From: Balneolales bacterium
Lineage (GTDB): Bacteria > Bacteroidota > Rhodothermia > Balneolales > Cyclonatronaceae
Length of the DNA stretch: 64,000 nucleotides
Direction of reading: 5' to 3'
NCBI GenBank assembly: GCA_020832405.1
Contig: JAFIET010000007.1
Coordinates: 20,377 to 84,376, forward strand
In this document: one piece after another, positions 17,635 to 25,463 of the stretch
How positions within the stretch are numbered: the first letter of the stretch is position 1
Layout of the letters: the number at the start of each line of letters is the position of its first letter
Notes under the pieces: generated by a model
The model's input: only the letters and a program-made list of their open reading frames with translations
Database searches by the model: none
What the model was told of the DNA's origin: nothing
Position numbers and translations under genes: made by a program

Positions 17635-18606
17635 TTACAGGTTGAAGTTGTAGTTCAGCCCGATTGAATGCACCATCCCAAATCCGGTTTCAAAGGGGAT
17701 GAAGCCGTAGAAGAACTGAACCGGATTTACCTGAACAGAAGCACCAAAGGACCAGTTGCGGGCGGTTTCGCCGGTTCGGTAGCCGGCCCGTACGCCAATC
17801 ATGTCATAAAGCTCGGCCTGAAGACCGAACGTAAGAAAGTTGCCGGATTCGATAGCGGTGTCTTCATTTCCGTTTACCCGGATGTTTTCTTCCTTTAGCG
17901 GCATCACAAAATCGGCGCTCATGTTAATCACAACAGGAATCTCGGCACCGGAAAAGGCAGAAATCTGAACAGCATTAACATCGAAGCCGGTACGCCAGCG
18001 CGTCGGTACCGTTGTGCGTTCGTTCAGCAGTTCGCCCATGCGTCCGGCATTGGTAATCGCAGAACCCACCCGGAGCCGCTGATCCAGAAATTCCCCGGTA
18101 ATTCCTCCTGAAAAAGCGTAGCCTGAAGCATTCTGCTGAAAAAGCTGCTCGTAGAGGTAGCTCACAGAGGCGCCAACCGATAGAAAGGAAACGTTGCGCG
18201 CATAGGCCGCCGTAAGGGCGAGGTACTGTACCGAGAAGCTTCCGGTTGAAGGCCCGGGGTTCTGACGCGCTTCGAAGTCATCAATCAATGATGACAAAAC
18301 ACCGAAACCGAACACATCGCGGTCGCGGCGTATGGCGGCTGAGGCCTGTGTATTCTGCGTGTCGGCTATCCAGAGGGAGTAGGAGAGGCCGAGGCTCGAC
18401 TGATCGGAAAGCATGAGGTTCGCCGGATTGGTAAACACGCTGGCAGAACCCAGCGGCACGGCGGTATGCGCTTCAGAAATACTCAGGGAGTGCGCATTTG
18501 GCCCGATATTCAGGAAATCAAGTCCGGTCTGGGCCATGGAAACAGCGGGCGCAAGCAGCAGAAAGCTCAGCAGTATCCCTTTGAGGCAGCTTTGAAAGTT
18601 AGGCAT
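17635..18606 (-). CDS. PorV/PorQ-family outer-membrane barrel, second copy
   Basis: A 323-residue exported protein. Signal peptide with cleavage after SMAQ (about residue 26), then a FadL-like beta barrel of the PorV/PorQ group: LNIGPNAHSLSISEAHTA, VFTNPANLML and alternating strands to the C-terminal GLNYNFNL, a normal outer-membrane end. PorV in type IX secretion receives substrates from the translocon and hands them to the attachment complex; PorQ-type members have less defined roles. It follows another family member by 12 bases. The two differ enough (323 against 357 residues) not to be a recent duplication. Confidence 0.82.
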   Translation of the reverse strand: MPNFQSCLKGILLSFLLLAPAVSMAQTGLDFLNIGPNAHSLSISEAHTAVPLGSASVFTNPANLMLSDQSSLGLSYSLWIADTQNTQASAAIRRDRDVFGFGVLSSLIDDFEARQNPGPSTGSFSVQYLALTAAYARNVSFLSVGASVSYLYEQLFQQNASGYAFSGGITGEFLDQRLRVGSAITNAGRMGELLNERTTVPTRWRTGFDVNAVQISAFSGAEIPVVINMSADFVMPLKEENIRVNGNEDTAIESGNFLTFGLQAELYDMIGVRAGYRTGETARNWSFGASVQVNPVQFFYGFIPFETGFGMVHSIGLNYNFNL

Positions 18607-18618
18607 GGTTGTGAATGT

Positions 18619-19692
18619 TTAGCGGATGATTCGAAGGGCAAAAACGTGCATGTAGCTGATGCCCTCGGGTTCACGTACAAAGGTATAATCAATTGCTGAG
18701 TTGAAATTCCGAAGGGGAAGTTTCAGGCTGAAACCACCCATAAACCGCTGCGATTCAGCGAGGTAGCTGAGATCACCGGCATCCCAGCCTGCCCGCAGGT
18801 CGATGCGCTCATGAATACCGTATTGCGTTCCGAAGCGAATCATAGATGAGCCGGTCGTGATGTCAGTTAGGGTGCTTCGGATTACGGGCTGCCCCGGTGT
18901 AACATCAACCTGCCTTTCCTGAATAAAGGAACTTTGTGAACGGGTTTCGAAATCAGCTGAAAAGAGGAGGTTGTATTCGGGCAATTCATAAGCCGCACCA
19001 AGCTTGAAGCGCACCGGGAAATTGTCTGATCTGTTGCTGAGCGAGCCGCCGTAAACAGCTGAAGTGTTCCAGGTATAGTTGGCAAACATATCCTGAACGG
19101 TGCCGCCAATGCTCAGGCGTTCGCTTGCACGATATAAAAAGCCGATATCAAGCCCGAAAGCGAGCGGGTTGTCAACGTCGTCGAAGTAGCTGGCGTAGTA
19201 AAGATTTGCGCTGAAACCGAGGCTCAGTTTTCGGCCCGGGTTGAGCCCGAAAGCGATGAAAGCTTTGAATTCATTGGTCGAAAAGCGGGAGGTCGGCACC
19301 CCTGAGACTGTTCGTCCGTCGAAATCTGAAACACCGGCGTGTATCAGGCCTATGTTGATGCCGGCATTTGGCGGCAGCATAAAGGCCACGTTGAGCATAT
19401 TCAGCTGCCTGTCGAGACTCATGGAAGAAGCCGAAAAATCAAACTCGGTGTCCGTTACGGTTGAAGCCAGCGCGGGATTGTAGTGTGCGAATACGCCCTG
19501 CTGATGTACGGCCGTCATGGCGTTGCCCATGCCCATACCGCGCGGACCAAAGCCCATCCGGCTGAAAGCACCTGCAAAACCACCGTTTTGAGCCATCAGG
19601 TCGGCTGAGAAGAAGAGGCTCATCAGGCAGAGCAGCAGCGCGGAGCGGAGGGGTAATGTGAATGCCCGGGTTTGTTCAGGAAAGTTCATCAT
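18619..19692 (-). CDS. PorV/PorQ-family outer-membrane barrel, first copy
   Basis: A 357-residue exported barrel protein. The signal peptide ends near DLMAQ (residue 35); the mature part starts FAGAFSRMGFGPRGMGMGNAMTAV and contains the family's YNPALAS motif, followed by a string of amphipathic strands ending HVFALRIIR. Members of this group, PorV and PorQ, act in the outer membrane of type IX secretion systems. Start: tandem ATG at 19692 and 19689. One base separates it from the propeller gene upstream and 12 bases from the second barrel gene downstream, so these three are surely translated from one message. Confidence 0.82.
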   Translation of the reverse strand: MMNFPEQTRAFTLPLRSALLLCLMSLFFSADLMAQNGGFAGAFSRMGFGPRGMGMGNAMTAVHQQGVFAHYNPALASTVTDTEFDFSASSMSLDRQLNMLNVAFMLPPNAGINIGLIHAGVSDFDGRTVSGVPTSRFSTNEFKAFIAFGLNPGRKLSLGFSANLYYASYFDDVDNPLAFGLDIGFLYRASERLSIGGTVQDMFANYTWNTSAVYGGSLSNRSDNFPVRFKLGAAYELPEYNLLFSADFETRSQSSFIQERQVDVTPGQPVIRSTLTDITTGSSMIRFGTQYGIHERIDLRAGWDAGDLSYLAESQRFMGGFSLKLPLRNFNSAIDYTFVREPEGISYMHVFALRIIR

Positions 19693-19693
19693 A

Positions 19694-21232
19694 TTAATCC
19701 AGTACCAAAATTTTGCCGGTTATATCCGAGCCGCCGGCTGAGATGATATAAAAAACCGGGCCGTTTGCAACAATGCGGCCCCCGCCGTCGGTACCGTCCC
19801 AAACCGCTTCGTAGGTTTCACCCCGGGTTACGGGCACGCCGGCATCGAGTTCGCGTATGAGGTTCATGCCAAAATCGTACAGGCGGATGCTCGCGTTGCC
19901 GCTGTGCGGGGCTTCGAACTTGATGCGGACGAGCTCATGAACCCGGCGCGAAAACGGATTCGGGTAGGCGTAGCTGCGTACATCGCGTGCATCGGGTACA
20001 AACTGATTGCCGCCCTGAAGCGGAAAATTCACACGGGTGAGCTGCCAGGTTTCGCCGCCGTCGTCGGTTGAGGCAAGGCCGTCGGTAGTGCCGACCCATA
20101 CGCGGTCTGTTGTTTTTGCAAGGCTCAGGTAGTTGGCGCTCGCCTTGATAAATCCGTTAGGGGTGCTGATCTGCCGGATCTGATTCCAGCTTTGGCCGTT
20201 ATCGGGGCTGATGAACAGGCCGTTAGTGCCGGCCGCGTAAATCCGCTCTCCCTCAAAGGTAAGGTCATAAATTTGCTCACCGACCAGGTGCTGCTGAAAA
20301 CTCTCTCCCATATCGTAAGTTACCACAACGCCCTGCTGATCGGTGCCGCTGTCGGCAATCCAGTTGGTCATCCAGACGCCGCCGTCGAAATTGTTTTCTC
20401 TGATGCGGATGATCCAGTTCCCCAGGAGCCCGTCGCTAAGGCCCGTACGCCGTTTTTTGTTCCAGCGCACCTGGTTTGCAGGAGCAGTGAGGGCGTTGTC
20501 GGAAATATTCAGCCCTCCGGCGGTACCTGCCCAGACATTCCCGTCGCGGTCAATCATCACCGAAAAGCCGAGGAAGTTGTTGTCGAGGCGCGGGTCGAAA
20601 ACGAAGTTGTAGGTGTTTTCCGGGGTGAGGATGCTTGCGTCGCGCGGTGGCAGAAGCAGCCTTTCCCAGGTTTCACCAAAATCCATACTCCGGCGGATGC
20701 CGGAAGCCCAGCCTGCAAAAAATACGGTTTCACTGCGAAAGTCAACATTGTAGGGCGGCGACTGCTGCGGCACAATTACGGGAACGGACTGAATTTGCTG
20801 ATTGCCGTAGGTGATGAAAGTCTGGTCTGGATTATCGAGGGGAGGGGGGATGTAGTCCCAGTTCAGGCCGCCATCGGTTGAGACATGAAACCCCAGGCTT
20901 GTCTGTACGCTTGAGCCGCCGCTCACAAAATTGAATCCCAGCCCGGCAAAAACGGTATCGGGCGCAAGGGCGATGGAAAAAAGGCGTCCCGGCCCGGCAG
21001 CTATCGAATCGGCCCGTTCCGGGAAGGTAAAATCAAGACTGTTGCGCACATTCAGCATCATCAGCGGCCCGACCCAGAGCGAATCGCCGAGCGCGCCCAT
21101 GTTAGAGACGCTGTTTTGGCTGATGGAATTGAAGGTTTCCGGCGGGGTAGGACCCGTTATCTGCGCCAGGGCCGGCGCAGGAAGCATCCATCCTGAAAAA
21201 ACAAAAAATAAAGCGGTGAGGCGGATCAGCAT
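19694..21232 (-). CDS. Secreted Asp-box beta-propeller protein with T9SS type A sorting domain
   Basis: A 512-residue exported protein. After a signal peptide (cleavage near PALAQ, residue 24) come at least five Asp-box turns (DGGLNW, DFGETW, DMGESF, DNGQSW, DGGETW), the mark of sortilin/sialidase-like propellers. Residues about 420-512 form a FlgD-like type IX secretion C-terminal domain: YPNPF, RLYDFGMN, WDGTDGGG and a final KILVLD. The protein is thus predicted to cross the outer membrane and stay on the surface or be released. Its ATG overlaps the stop of the upstream lipoprotein gene (TAATG), and the two PorV/PorQ genes follow directly. The ligand of the propeller is unknown. Confidence 0.85.
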   Translation of the reverse strand: MLIRLTALFFVFSGWMLPAPALAQITGPTPPETFNSISQNSVSNMGALGDSLWVGPLMMLNVRNSLDFTFPERADSIAAGPGRLFSIALAPDTVFAGLGFNFVSGGSSVQTSLGFHVSTDGGLNWDYIPPPLDNPDQTFITYGNQQIQSVPVIVPQQSPPYNVDFRSETVFFAGWASGIRRSMDFGETWERLLLPPRDASILTPENTYNFVFDPRLDNNFLGFSVMIDRDGNVWAGTAGGLNISDNALTAPANQVRWNKKRRTGLSDGLLGNWIIRIRENNFDGGVWMTNWIADSGTDQQGVVVTYDMGESFQQHLVGEQIYDLTFEGERIYAAGTNGLFISPDNGQSWNQIRQISTPNGFIKASANYLSLAKTTDRVWVGTTDGLASTDDGGETWQLTRVNFPLQGGNQFVPDARDVRSYAYPNPFSRRVHELVRIKFEAPHSGNASIRLYDFGMNLIRELDAGVPVTRGETYEAVWDGTDGGGRIVANGPVFYIISAGGSDITGKILVLD

Positions 21233-22074
21233 TACTGAATGGTAAGGGTTGATGAAATGGTGTCGCTTGAAAGACCCTGCCGGTCAAGGGCATAGGCTCT
21301 AACGTCGTAGGTTTCCGGCTGATTATTAGGACCAATTGAAAAGGCTCGTGTGAAGATGCCATCGCCTGCTTCCTCATCGCCGGAATTCTGCTCATCGCCG
21401 TCGTCGAGCATGGTGAAGGGTTCACCGCCAAGCATATTTCCTGCGGAATCAAATAGTTCGAGCAGTACAGCAGCTATGTTCTCCTGACCCTCAGGGTGTA
21501 CAACCCTTGCCAGGAATCTGAAAGAAGTTGTGCCTTCAGTCGGGATGAGAACAACACTCGGGTGAGCCAGAGACTGAATTTCCGGCGGTTGTGTGGTAAA
21601 GCCGGTCTGAATCAAACTTCTCTGCAGGGTATTTGAAAGCACGCCGCCTTCAATTTGGTCGAATACATAAACCGTAAATAAAGCACTGTTGTTGGTAGCC
21701 GTACTGAAGCTGAAGCTTGCTGTGAGGTTACCGCCCGAATCCTGAGTAAGGCTTCCCTGCCTGAATACTTCTGAAAATCCCTGCCGGCGAACGCTGAACG
21801 AAGGATTTTGAACGGACGCACCAGCACGCAGCTGTGCACTGATTACTACGGTAACGGTTGTGTCCCTTATACCGGCTTCCGGGTCGAAGGTAAGCTCACC
21901 CGGCGTAAGGGTGAGGGTGGCGAAAGGTTGCGGACTGACCTGGTATGGTGCAGTGCCCGGCGGGGAGTCACAGCCAATAATCGCAACAGCTAAAAAAAGA
22001 AAAGCTGTAATGCTGGCAATGAGCACTCGAAACAAATTTATTGATGATGTTTTCAAACCTGCAATTTCGGGCAT
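21232..22074 (-). CDS. Lipoprotein with Ig-like repeats, first gene of the PorV/T9SS operon
   Basis: A lipoprotein of about 280 residues. I choose ATG at 22074 over the GTG four codons earlier. The signal peptide ends in the lipobox AIIGC, giving Cys35 as lipid anchor. The mature part is rich in beta strands and looks like two or three Ig-like segments: TVVISAQLRAGASV, TSFRFLARVVHPEGQENIAAV, and a C-terminal DDGDEQNSGDEEAGDGIFTRAF segment resembling the choice-of-anchor X type, which often binds calcium. No enzyme motif is seen. Its stop overlaps the start of the propeller gene by one base. Role unknown; the operon suggests a cell-surface assembly. Confidence 0.75.
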   Translation of the reverse strand: MPEIAGLKTSSINLFRVLIASITAFLFLAVAIIGCDSPPGTAPYQVSPQPFATLTLTPGELTFDPEAGIRDTTVTVVISAQLRAGASVQNPSFSVRRQGFSEVFRQGSLTQDSGGNLTASFSFSTATNNSALFTVYVFDQIEGGVLSNTLQRSLIQTGFTTQPPEIQSLAHPSVVLIPTEGTTSFRFLARVVHPEGQENIAAVLLELFDSAGNMLGGEPFTMLDDGDEQNSGDEEAGDGIFTRAFSIGPNNQPETYDVRAYALDRQGLSSDTISSTLTIQ

Positions 22075-22096
22075 AAAAAAAGACACGGGTTAAGTG

Positions 22097-22141
22097 AGAC
22101 GAGAAACTAAATTATCGAAATTACCGGAATGATTCTCGTTT
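22097..22141. repeat. Inverted repeat upstream of the PorV/T9SS operon
   Basis: GAGACGAGAA at 22097-22106 pairs with TTCTCGTTTC at 22132-22141 (one G-T). It sits in the 5' leader or promoter of the minus-strand operon beginning at 22074 and may form a hairpin in the mRNA. Function not known. Confidence 0.4.
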
Positions 22142-22253
22142 CAATTTAAATCCAAGCCGGCAAACTAAGCTTAATTAACTGAGTATTGCACAACTGCAAG
22201 ACACATTTAAAACTGTATGTCTGTCTAAAGGTTCCGTTTGGGAAGCAACAGTC

Positions 22254-22290
22254 AAAAAAAAAGCCCGGTTTGCGCTAACGAACCGGGCTT
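22254..22290 (-). terminator. Intrinsic terminator after the TPR gene
   Basis: Ten-base perfect stem AAGCCCGGTT/AACCGGGCTT (22261-22270 with 22281-22290), followed on the minus strand by nine Ts. It closes the lolD-TPR transcript and isolates the PorV operon downstream. Confidence 0.92.
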
Positions 22291-22366
22291 TGAATGGAGA
22301 TTTTTTAATATGAGGTCATCTCCGTTGGTTAGACGGAGATGGAACCTCAAAGGTTACAAATAAAAA

Positions 22367-23053
22367 TCAGTTTCTTGCAGAAAGCATGCCTTCGAGGCGC
22401 TGTGCATTAGGAGCCTGTTGCGAATTCGGGTAATCCGATTTGATGCGGCGTGCAAGTGTTGCAGCCCTGTTGTAGTTACCTGCTGCATAAGCTGCTTCTG
22501 CGGCATTGAGCAGGTTGAAGGGCGTAGTTGCTGAGTTAAGGTCCCAGTTGGCTGCGCGTTCAAACATGGAAGAAGCGTCGCTGTACTGCCCAAGCTGCAT
22601 CAGAATCATACCGTGAAGACTTTTGGGAGCTACACCCATCACGCCGGAGGGGATATCAAAACGGCGGATGTTTTGGAGAGCAGAATCGTAATCACCAATT
22701 TCAGCAAAACTTACTGCAGCGTAGTAAAATGCGAGATTGCCGGCAGTTGTACGCGGAAAACGGCTGATAATTTCAACCAATCCCGGCTCAAACGCATCTT
22801 CATCTCCGAAAAGTGCATTTTCAAAATTGCCGCTCAGAAACTGCTCTTCTGCATAAGTCATGGCTTCACGGGCATTGTTTTCCGCTGCAGATGAGCTCGA
22901 AACATACCAAAGAATGCCTGCTATGAGTACAGTTACGGCAACAACAGCACCAATGATTGAAGTCTTGTTATCTTTGTAGAAGGAGAGCGCTCTCACATAA
23001 CCTGTTACCAGCGCATCAGCTTCGAGTTCATCTTTTGAGAGTCTTTGAGCCAT
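22367..23053 (-). CDS. Membrane-anchored tetratricopeptide-repeat protein
   Basis: A 228-residue protein. A cytoplasmic start of about 30 residues is followed by one helix (IIGAVVAVTVLIAGILWYV, residues about 33-51), then an outer part of TPR-like helix pairs: ENNAREAMTYAEEQFLSGNFENA, AGNLAFYYAAVSFAEIGDYDSALQNI, ILMQLGQYSDASSMFERAA, LNAAEAAYAAGNYNRAATLARRI. This layout is like YfgM and other periplasmic TPR adaptors, but sequence alone cannot name it. It is 59 bases downstream of lolD and ends at a strong terminator, so it is the last gene of that run. Confidence 0.8.
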   Translation of the reverse strand: MAQRLSKDELEADALVTGYVRALSFYKDNKTSIIGAVVAVTVLIAGILWYVSSSSAAENNAREAMTYAEEQFLSGNFENALFGDEDAFEPGLVEIISRFPRTTAGNLAFYYAAVSFAEIGDYDSALQNIRRFDIPSGVMGVAPKSLHGMILMQLGQYSDASSMFERAANWDLNSATTPFNLLNAAEAAYAAGNYNRAATLARRIKSDYPNSQQAPNAQRLEGMLSARN

Positions 23054-23112
23054 TTTTTTGTTTGAAAATTATAGTTGTTTACAGAAAGGCTAAAATAAAG
23101 CGTATTAAATGA

Positions 23113-23832
23113 TTAGACAAGCCCCAAATTAGCTGTATCGGAAACAATCAAACCATTTTCTATTCTGAAAGTCCGGTCGCAGCTTGCAGCTATGGATTTG
23201 TCGTGCGTTACCATGATAATAGTAAGGCTTAGTTCATTTCGCAGCTCAAAAAGCTGCTTTAAAAGGCTTTTGGTATTGGCCTCATCGAGATTGCCTGTTG
23301 GTTCATCTGCAAGCAGAAGATCCGGCTTGTTCATCAGGGCTCTCGCAACGGCTACCCGTTGCTGTTCACCGCCTGAAAGTTCAGAGGGCCTGTGATGGTA
23401 TCTTTTTGAAAGCCCAAACTTATCCAGCAATTCTTTTGCCCGCAGTTCACGTTCATTTGGAAACTGACCACCGATAAGGGCTGGCATCAGCACATTTTCC
23501 AGAGCAGAAAATTCGGGCAGCAGGTGGTGAAACTGAAATACGAAGCCCATGTTCTTATTTCTGAAGGCAGCAAGCTCTGCAGCATTGAGCTTGTTGAGGT
23601 TTGTGCCACGAAAAAAAACTTCACCCGAACCCGGCCGGTCGAGGCCGCCAAGAATGTGAAGCAGCGTACTTTTGCCCGATCCGCTTGCCCCTACTATTGC
23701 AACAACCTCGTTTTCCGCTATAGCGATGTCTATGCCTCTTAAAACATGAAGTCTTTCTGCAGATTCTTTTTCTGCATAAGATTTCTCAAGGTCGCGTGCA
23801 TGAAGTATTGGTTCCATTGGCCGGGAATCCAT
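23113..23832 (-). CDS. lolD: Lipoprotein-releasing ABC transporter ATP-binding protein
   Basis: ATPase of the LolCDE-type machine that pulls outer-membrane lipoproteins from the inner membrane. The 239 residues hold Walker A GASGSGKST, Q-loop FQFHHLLPEFSALENV, signature LSGGEQQR, Walker B LLLADEPTGNLD and the H-loop MVTHD. The spacing and the LLPEFSALENVLMPALI stretch match LolD/MacB-type ATPases. The partner permease (LolC/E) is not in the window, so a MacB-like partner is also possible. The start may be ATG at 23832 or the ATG five codons in at 23817, which gives the usual LolD N-terminus. It follows ymdB by 17 bases. Confidence 0.88.
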   Translation of the reverse strand: MDSRPMEPILHARDLEKSYAEKESAERLHVLRGIDIAIAENEVVAIVGASGSGKSTLLHILGGLDRPGSGEVFFRGTNLNKLNAAELAAFRNKNMGFVFQFHHLLPEFSALENVLMPALIGGQFPNERELRAKELLDKFGLSKRYHHRPSELSGGEQQRVAVARALMNKPDLLLADEPTGNLDEANTKSLLKQLFELRNELSLTIIMVTHDKSIAASCDRTFRIENGLIVSDTANLGLV

Positions 23833-23849
23833 GGTTTTGGAAAAAAAAA

Positions 23850-24662
23850 CTACAGATTGGAATTACGGAAGGAAGGGTAAGCAAAAGGCTCAATATGAAC
23901 GCATTTACCCGTTTCTGTATCAATTACAGAATGAATGCCGCACAGCCTGTTATCGCCGTTTGCTGAGCTGTATTTGTGTGGCGTTTGCAGCAGGAACCGT
24001 TTGATGGCAGTATCTTTATCCATGCCAATAACTGAGTTGAAAGCACCGGTCATCCCTACATCCGTTATGTAGCCGGTACCGTTGGGAAGAATGCGTGCAT
24101 CACCGGTAGGTACATGAGTGTGGGTACCCGCAACTACAGATACACGGCCGTCAACATACCAGCCAAAAGCCTGCTTTTCAGCAGTGGCTTCCGCATGGAA
24201 ATCGACAAAAATGAGATTTGTTTCTTCCTGTATCTTTTCAATAACCCAGTCAGATGTGCGGAAAGGGCAGTCAAGAGGTTGCATAAATGTACGCCCCTGC
24301 AGGTTCACTATACCGATTTTAAGCCCTGTATCCGGAATTTCATACACCCCGTAGCCGTAACCGTGTGCACCTTTGGGGTAGTTGAGCGGCCGGAGCAGAT
24401 TCCGGTCTGTTTTCATGTACGGGTAAATTTTCCATTTGGCAAAACTGTGATTGCCACCCGTTACAACGTGAGCGCCAAGGCGATAAAAATTTTTGACGAT
24501 TTGCTCATTTGTTCCCATTCCCTCATGAGCGTTTTCCCCGTTAATTACAACAAAGTCTGAGTTGTACTTCTTGATGATGGTTTGAAGGAAGGTATCTGTA
24601 AGTGCAATACCCGCGTCGGATACAACATCACCGACAAACAGTAAATTTATAGTTTTAGACAT
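23850..24662 (-). CDS. ymdB: YmdB-family metallophosphoesterase (TIGR00282)
   Basis: A 270-residue calcineurin-like phosphoesterase of the YmdB group, whose B. subtilis member hydrolyses cyclic nucleotides and affects biofilm choice. Metal ligands are in LLFVGDVVSDAG, INGENAHEG, VTGGNHSFAK, DFHAEATAEKQAFG and GTHTHVPTGDARIL, all in the expected order. I start it at ATG 24662 because the longer frame to 24773 would run through the 6S RNA. No Shine-Dalgarno is visible; the region before the ATG is the T tract of the 6S RNA. In other phyla ymdB follows rny, which is absent here. lolD comes next. Confidence 0.92.
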   Translation of the reverse strand: MSKTINLLFVGDVVSDAGIALTDTFLQTIIKKYNSDFVVINGENAHEGMGTNEQIVKNFYRLGAHVVTGGNHSFAKWKIYPYMKTDRNLLRPLNYPKGAHGYGYGVYEIPDTGLKIGIVNLQGRTFMQPLDCPFRTSDWVIEKIQEETNLIFVDFHAEATAEKQAFGWYVDGRVSVVAGTHTHVPTGDARILPNGTGYITDVGMTGAFNSVIGMDKDTAIKRFLLQTPHKYSSANGDNRLCGIHSVIDTETGKCVHIEPFAYPSFRNSNL

Positions 24663-24672
24663 TGGGGAAAAT

Positions 24673-24840
24673 AAAAAAAGGACAGCGGGAATTGCAAAGA
24701 ACCGTTTTACACACGGTGGGAACCCTCTCTTGCAAGTTCGTCTTCCACTATTTCCCGAAGGAACATGAGGCACGACGTTGTCGCACGAAGCCGGACTCCC
24801 TGTTGATTAATATCGTTCAAGCAATAACCAAACGCTGTCC
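24673..24840 (-). ncRNA. ssrS: 6S RNA (SsrS)
   Basis: About 160 bases plus a seven-T tail. The ends form a perfect closing stem, GGACAGCG (24840-24833) with CGCTGTCC (24687-24680). Next inward ATTGC pairs with GCAAT, then a large bubble, with the small 3'-side hairpin ACCG...CGGT, and an upper arm with TTCGT/ACGAA and a TTCC-TTCG-GGAA tip. This open-promoter-like shape and the location directly after zapA are the usual marks of 6S RNA, which binds RNA polymerase holoenzyme. I assign it from structure and context, not from a covariance search. The TATATTCT element at 24853-24846 may be its promoter. Confidence 0.8.
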
Positions 24841-24845
24841 TTATT

Positions 24846-24853
24846 AGAATATA
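24846..24853 (-). promoter_or_regulatory. Possible -7 element of the 6S RNA promoter
   Basis: Minus-strand TATATTCT, five bases before the inferred first base of 6S RNA, close to the Bacteroidota-type TAnnTTTG. It lies just after the zapA stop; any -33 element would be within the zapA coding end. Confidence 0.4.
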
Positions 24854-24857
24854 CAAC

Positions 24858-25172
24858 CTATTTTGTGTTTTTGGAACCCTTAATTTGATCGATCGTGTCC
24901 CGAAGCTGTGTGCTTACTTCTCCGAAAAGCAATGCATTCAATGCTTTATCAACGGGTTCCGGCATATTTTTTTTTAATAAAAAAAGTTCCTCTGCCAAAC
25001 TGAGGCAGGAGAGTATCATAATGGTATCATTGGGCTGGCCCGCAAAGTGTTTTTTCATCTCTCTGAGCCGTTTATCCACGAACTGAGCTACTTCTTGCAT
25101 CAGAGCTTCATCACCTGGCTGTACCTTTAGCGGGTATTGTTTGTTTAGTATGGTAACCTTGATGGAATTCAA
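24858..25172 (-). CDS. zapA: Cell division protein ZapA
   Basis: Positive regulator of FtsZ ring assembly, binding FtsZ and cross-linking filaments. The 104 residues match ZapA: N-terminal beta hairpin SIKVTILNKQYPLKV, then EALMQEVAQFVDKRLREMK, followed by the long coiled-coil helix with AEELFLLKK. The ATG overlaps the stop of the coiled-coil gene upstream by four bases (ATGA). The 6S RNA gene begins only 17 bases beyond the zapA stop, the same gene order as in many bacteria. Confidence 0.9.
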   Translation of the reverse strand: MNSIKVTILNKQYPLKVQPGDEALMQEVAQFVDKRLREMKKHFAGQPNDTIMILSCLSLAEELFLLKKNMPEPVDKALNALLFGEVSTQLRDTIDQIKGSKNTK

Positions 25173-25447
25173 GCTTTTTCCTCCAGGTGTCGGTCGAGTC
25201 TGCGGATCATTCGGGCTAACTGCTGCTTAAGAATGAGCCGTTCTTTTTGGGTTAAGACCGGTTCAGCCTCTCGAACAGCAAGCTGATCTTTAATTTTTTC
25301 GTTTTCTTTTTTTAGCCGGCTGTTTTCCTGAACAAGTTCATTGTTGCGTTGCACAAGCAGGGCGGCAGCAGAACGGAGCTCATCCAGCAGGTCGCGAAGC
25401 TCCTGAATTTGTACTGATTTACCGCTTTTATGTGCAAAGTTGTTCAT
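25169..25447 (-). CDS. Short coiled-coil protein between pheT and zapA
   Basis: A 92-residue, highly helical protein. Nearly the whole length after residue 12 is heptad-like: QELRDLLDELRSAAALLVQ, NNELVQENSRLKKENEKI, then KERLILKQQLARMIRRLDRHL. I start it at ATG 25447, which avoids overlap with pheT; a longer frame back to 25498 would run into pheT's end. Overlapping zapA by four bases, it looks like a cell-division partner similar to ZapB or a ZapA-linked coiled coil, but the sequence is too simple to name it. Confidence 0.75.
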   Translation of the reverse strand: MNNFAHKSGKSVQIQELRDLLDELRSAAALLVQRNNELVQENSRLKKENEKIKDQLAVREAEPVLTQKERLILKQQLARMIRRLDRHLEEKA

Positions 25448-25463
25448 GATAATAAAGCCAGAT

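Noticed and set aside
24663..24773. Longer N-terminus for YmdB
   Set aside because: The extra 37 residues are translated 6S RNA sequence; the family begins at MSKTINLLFVGDVV.
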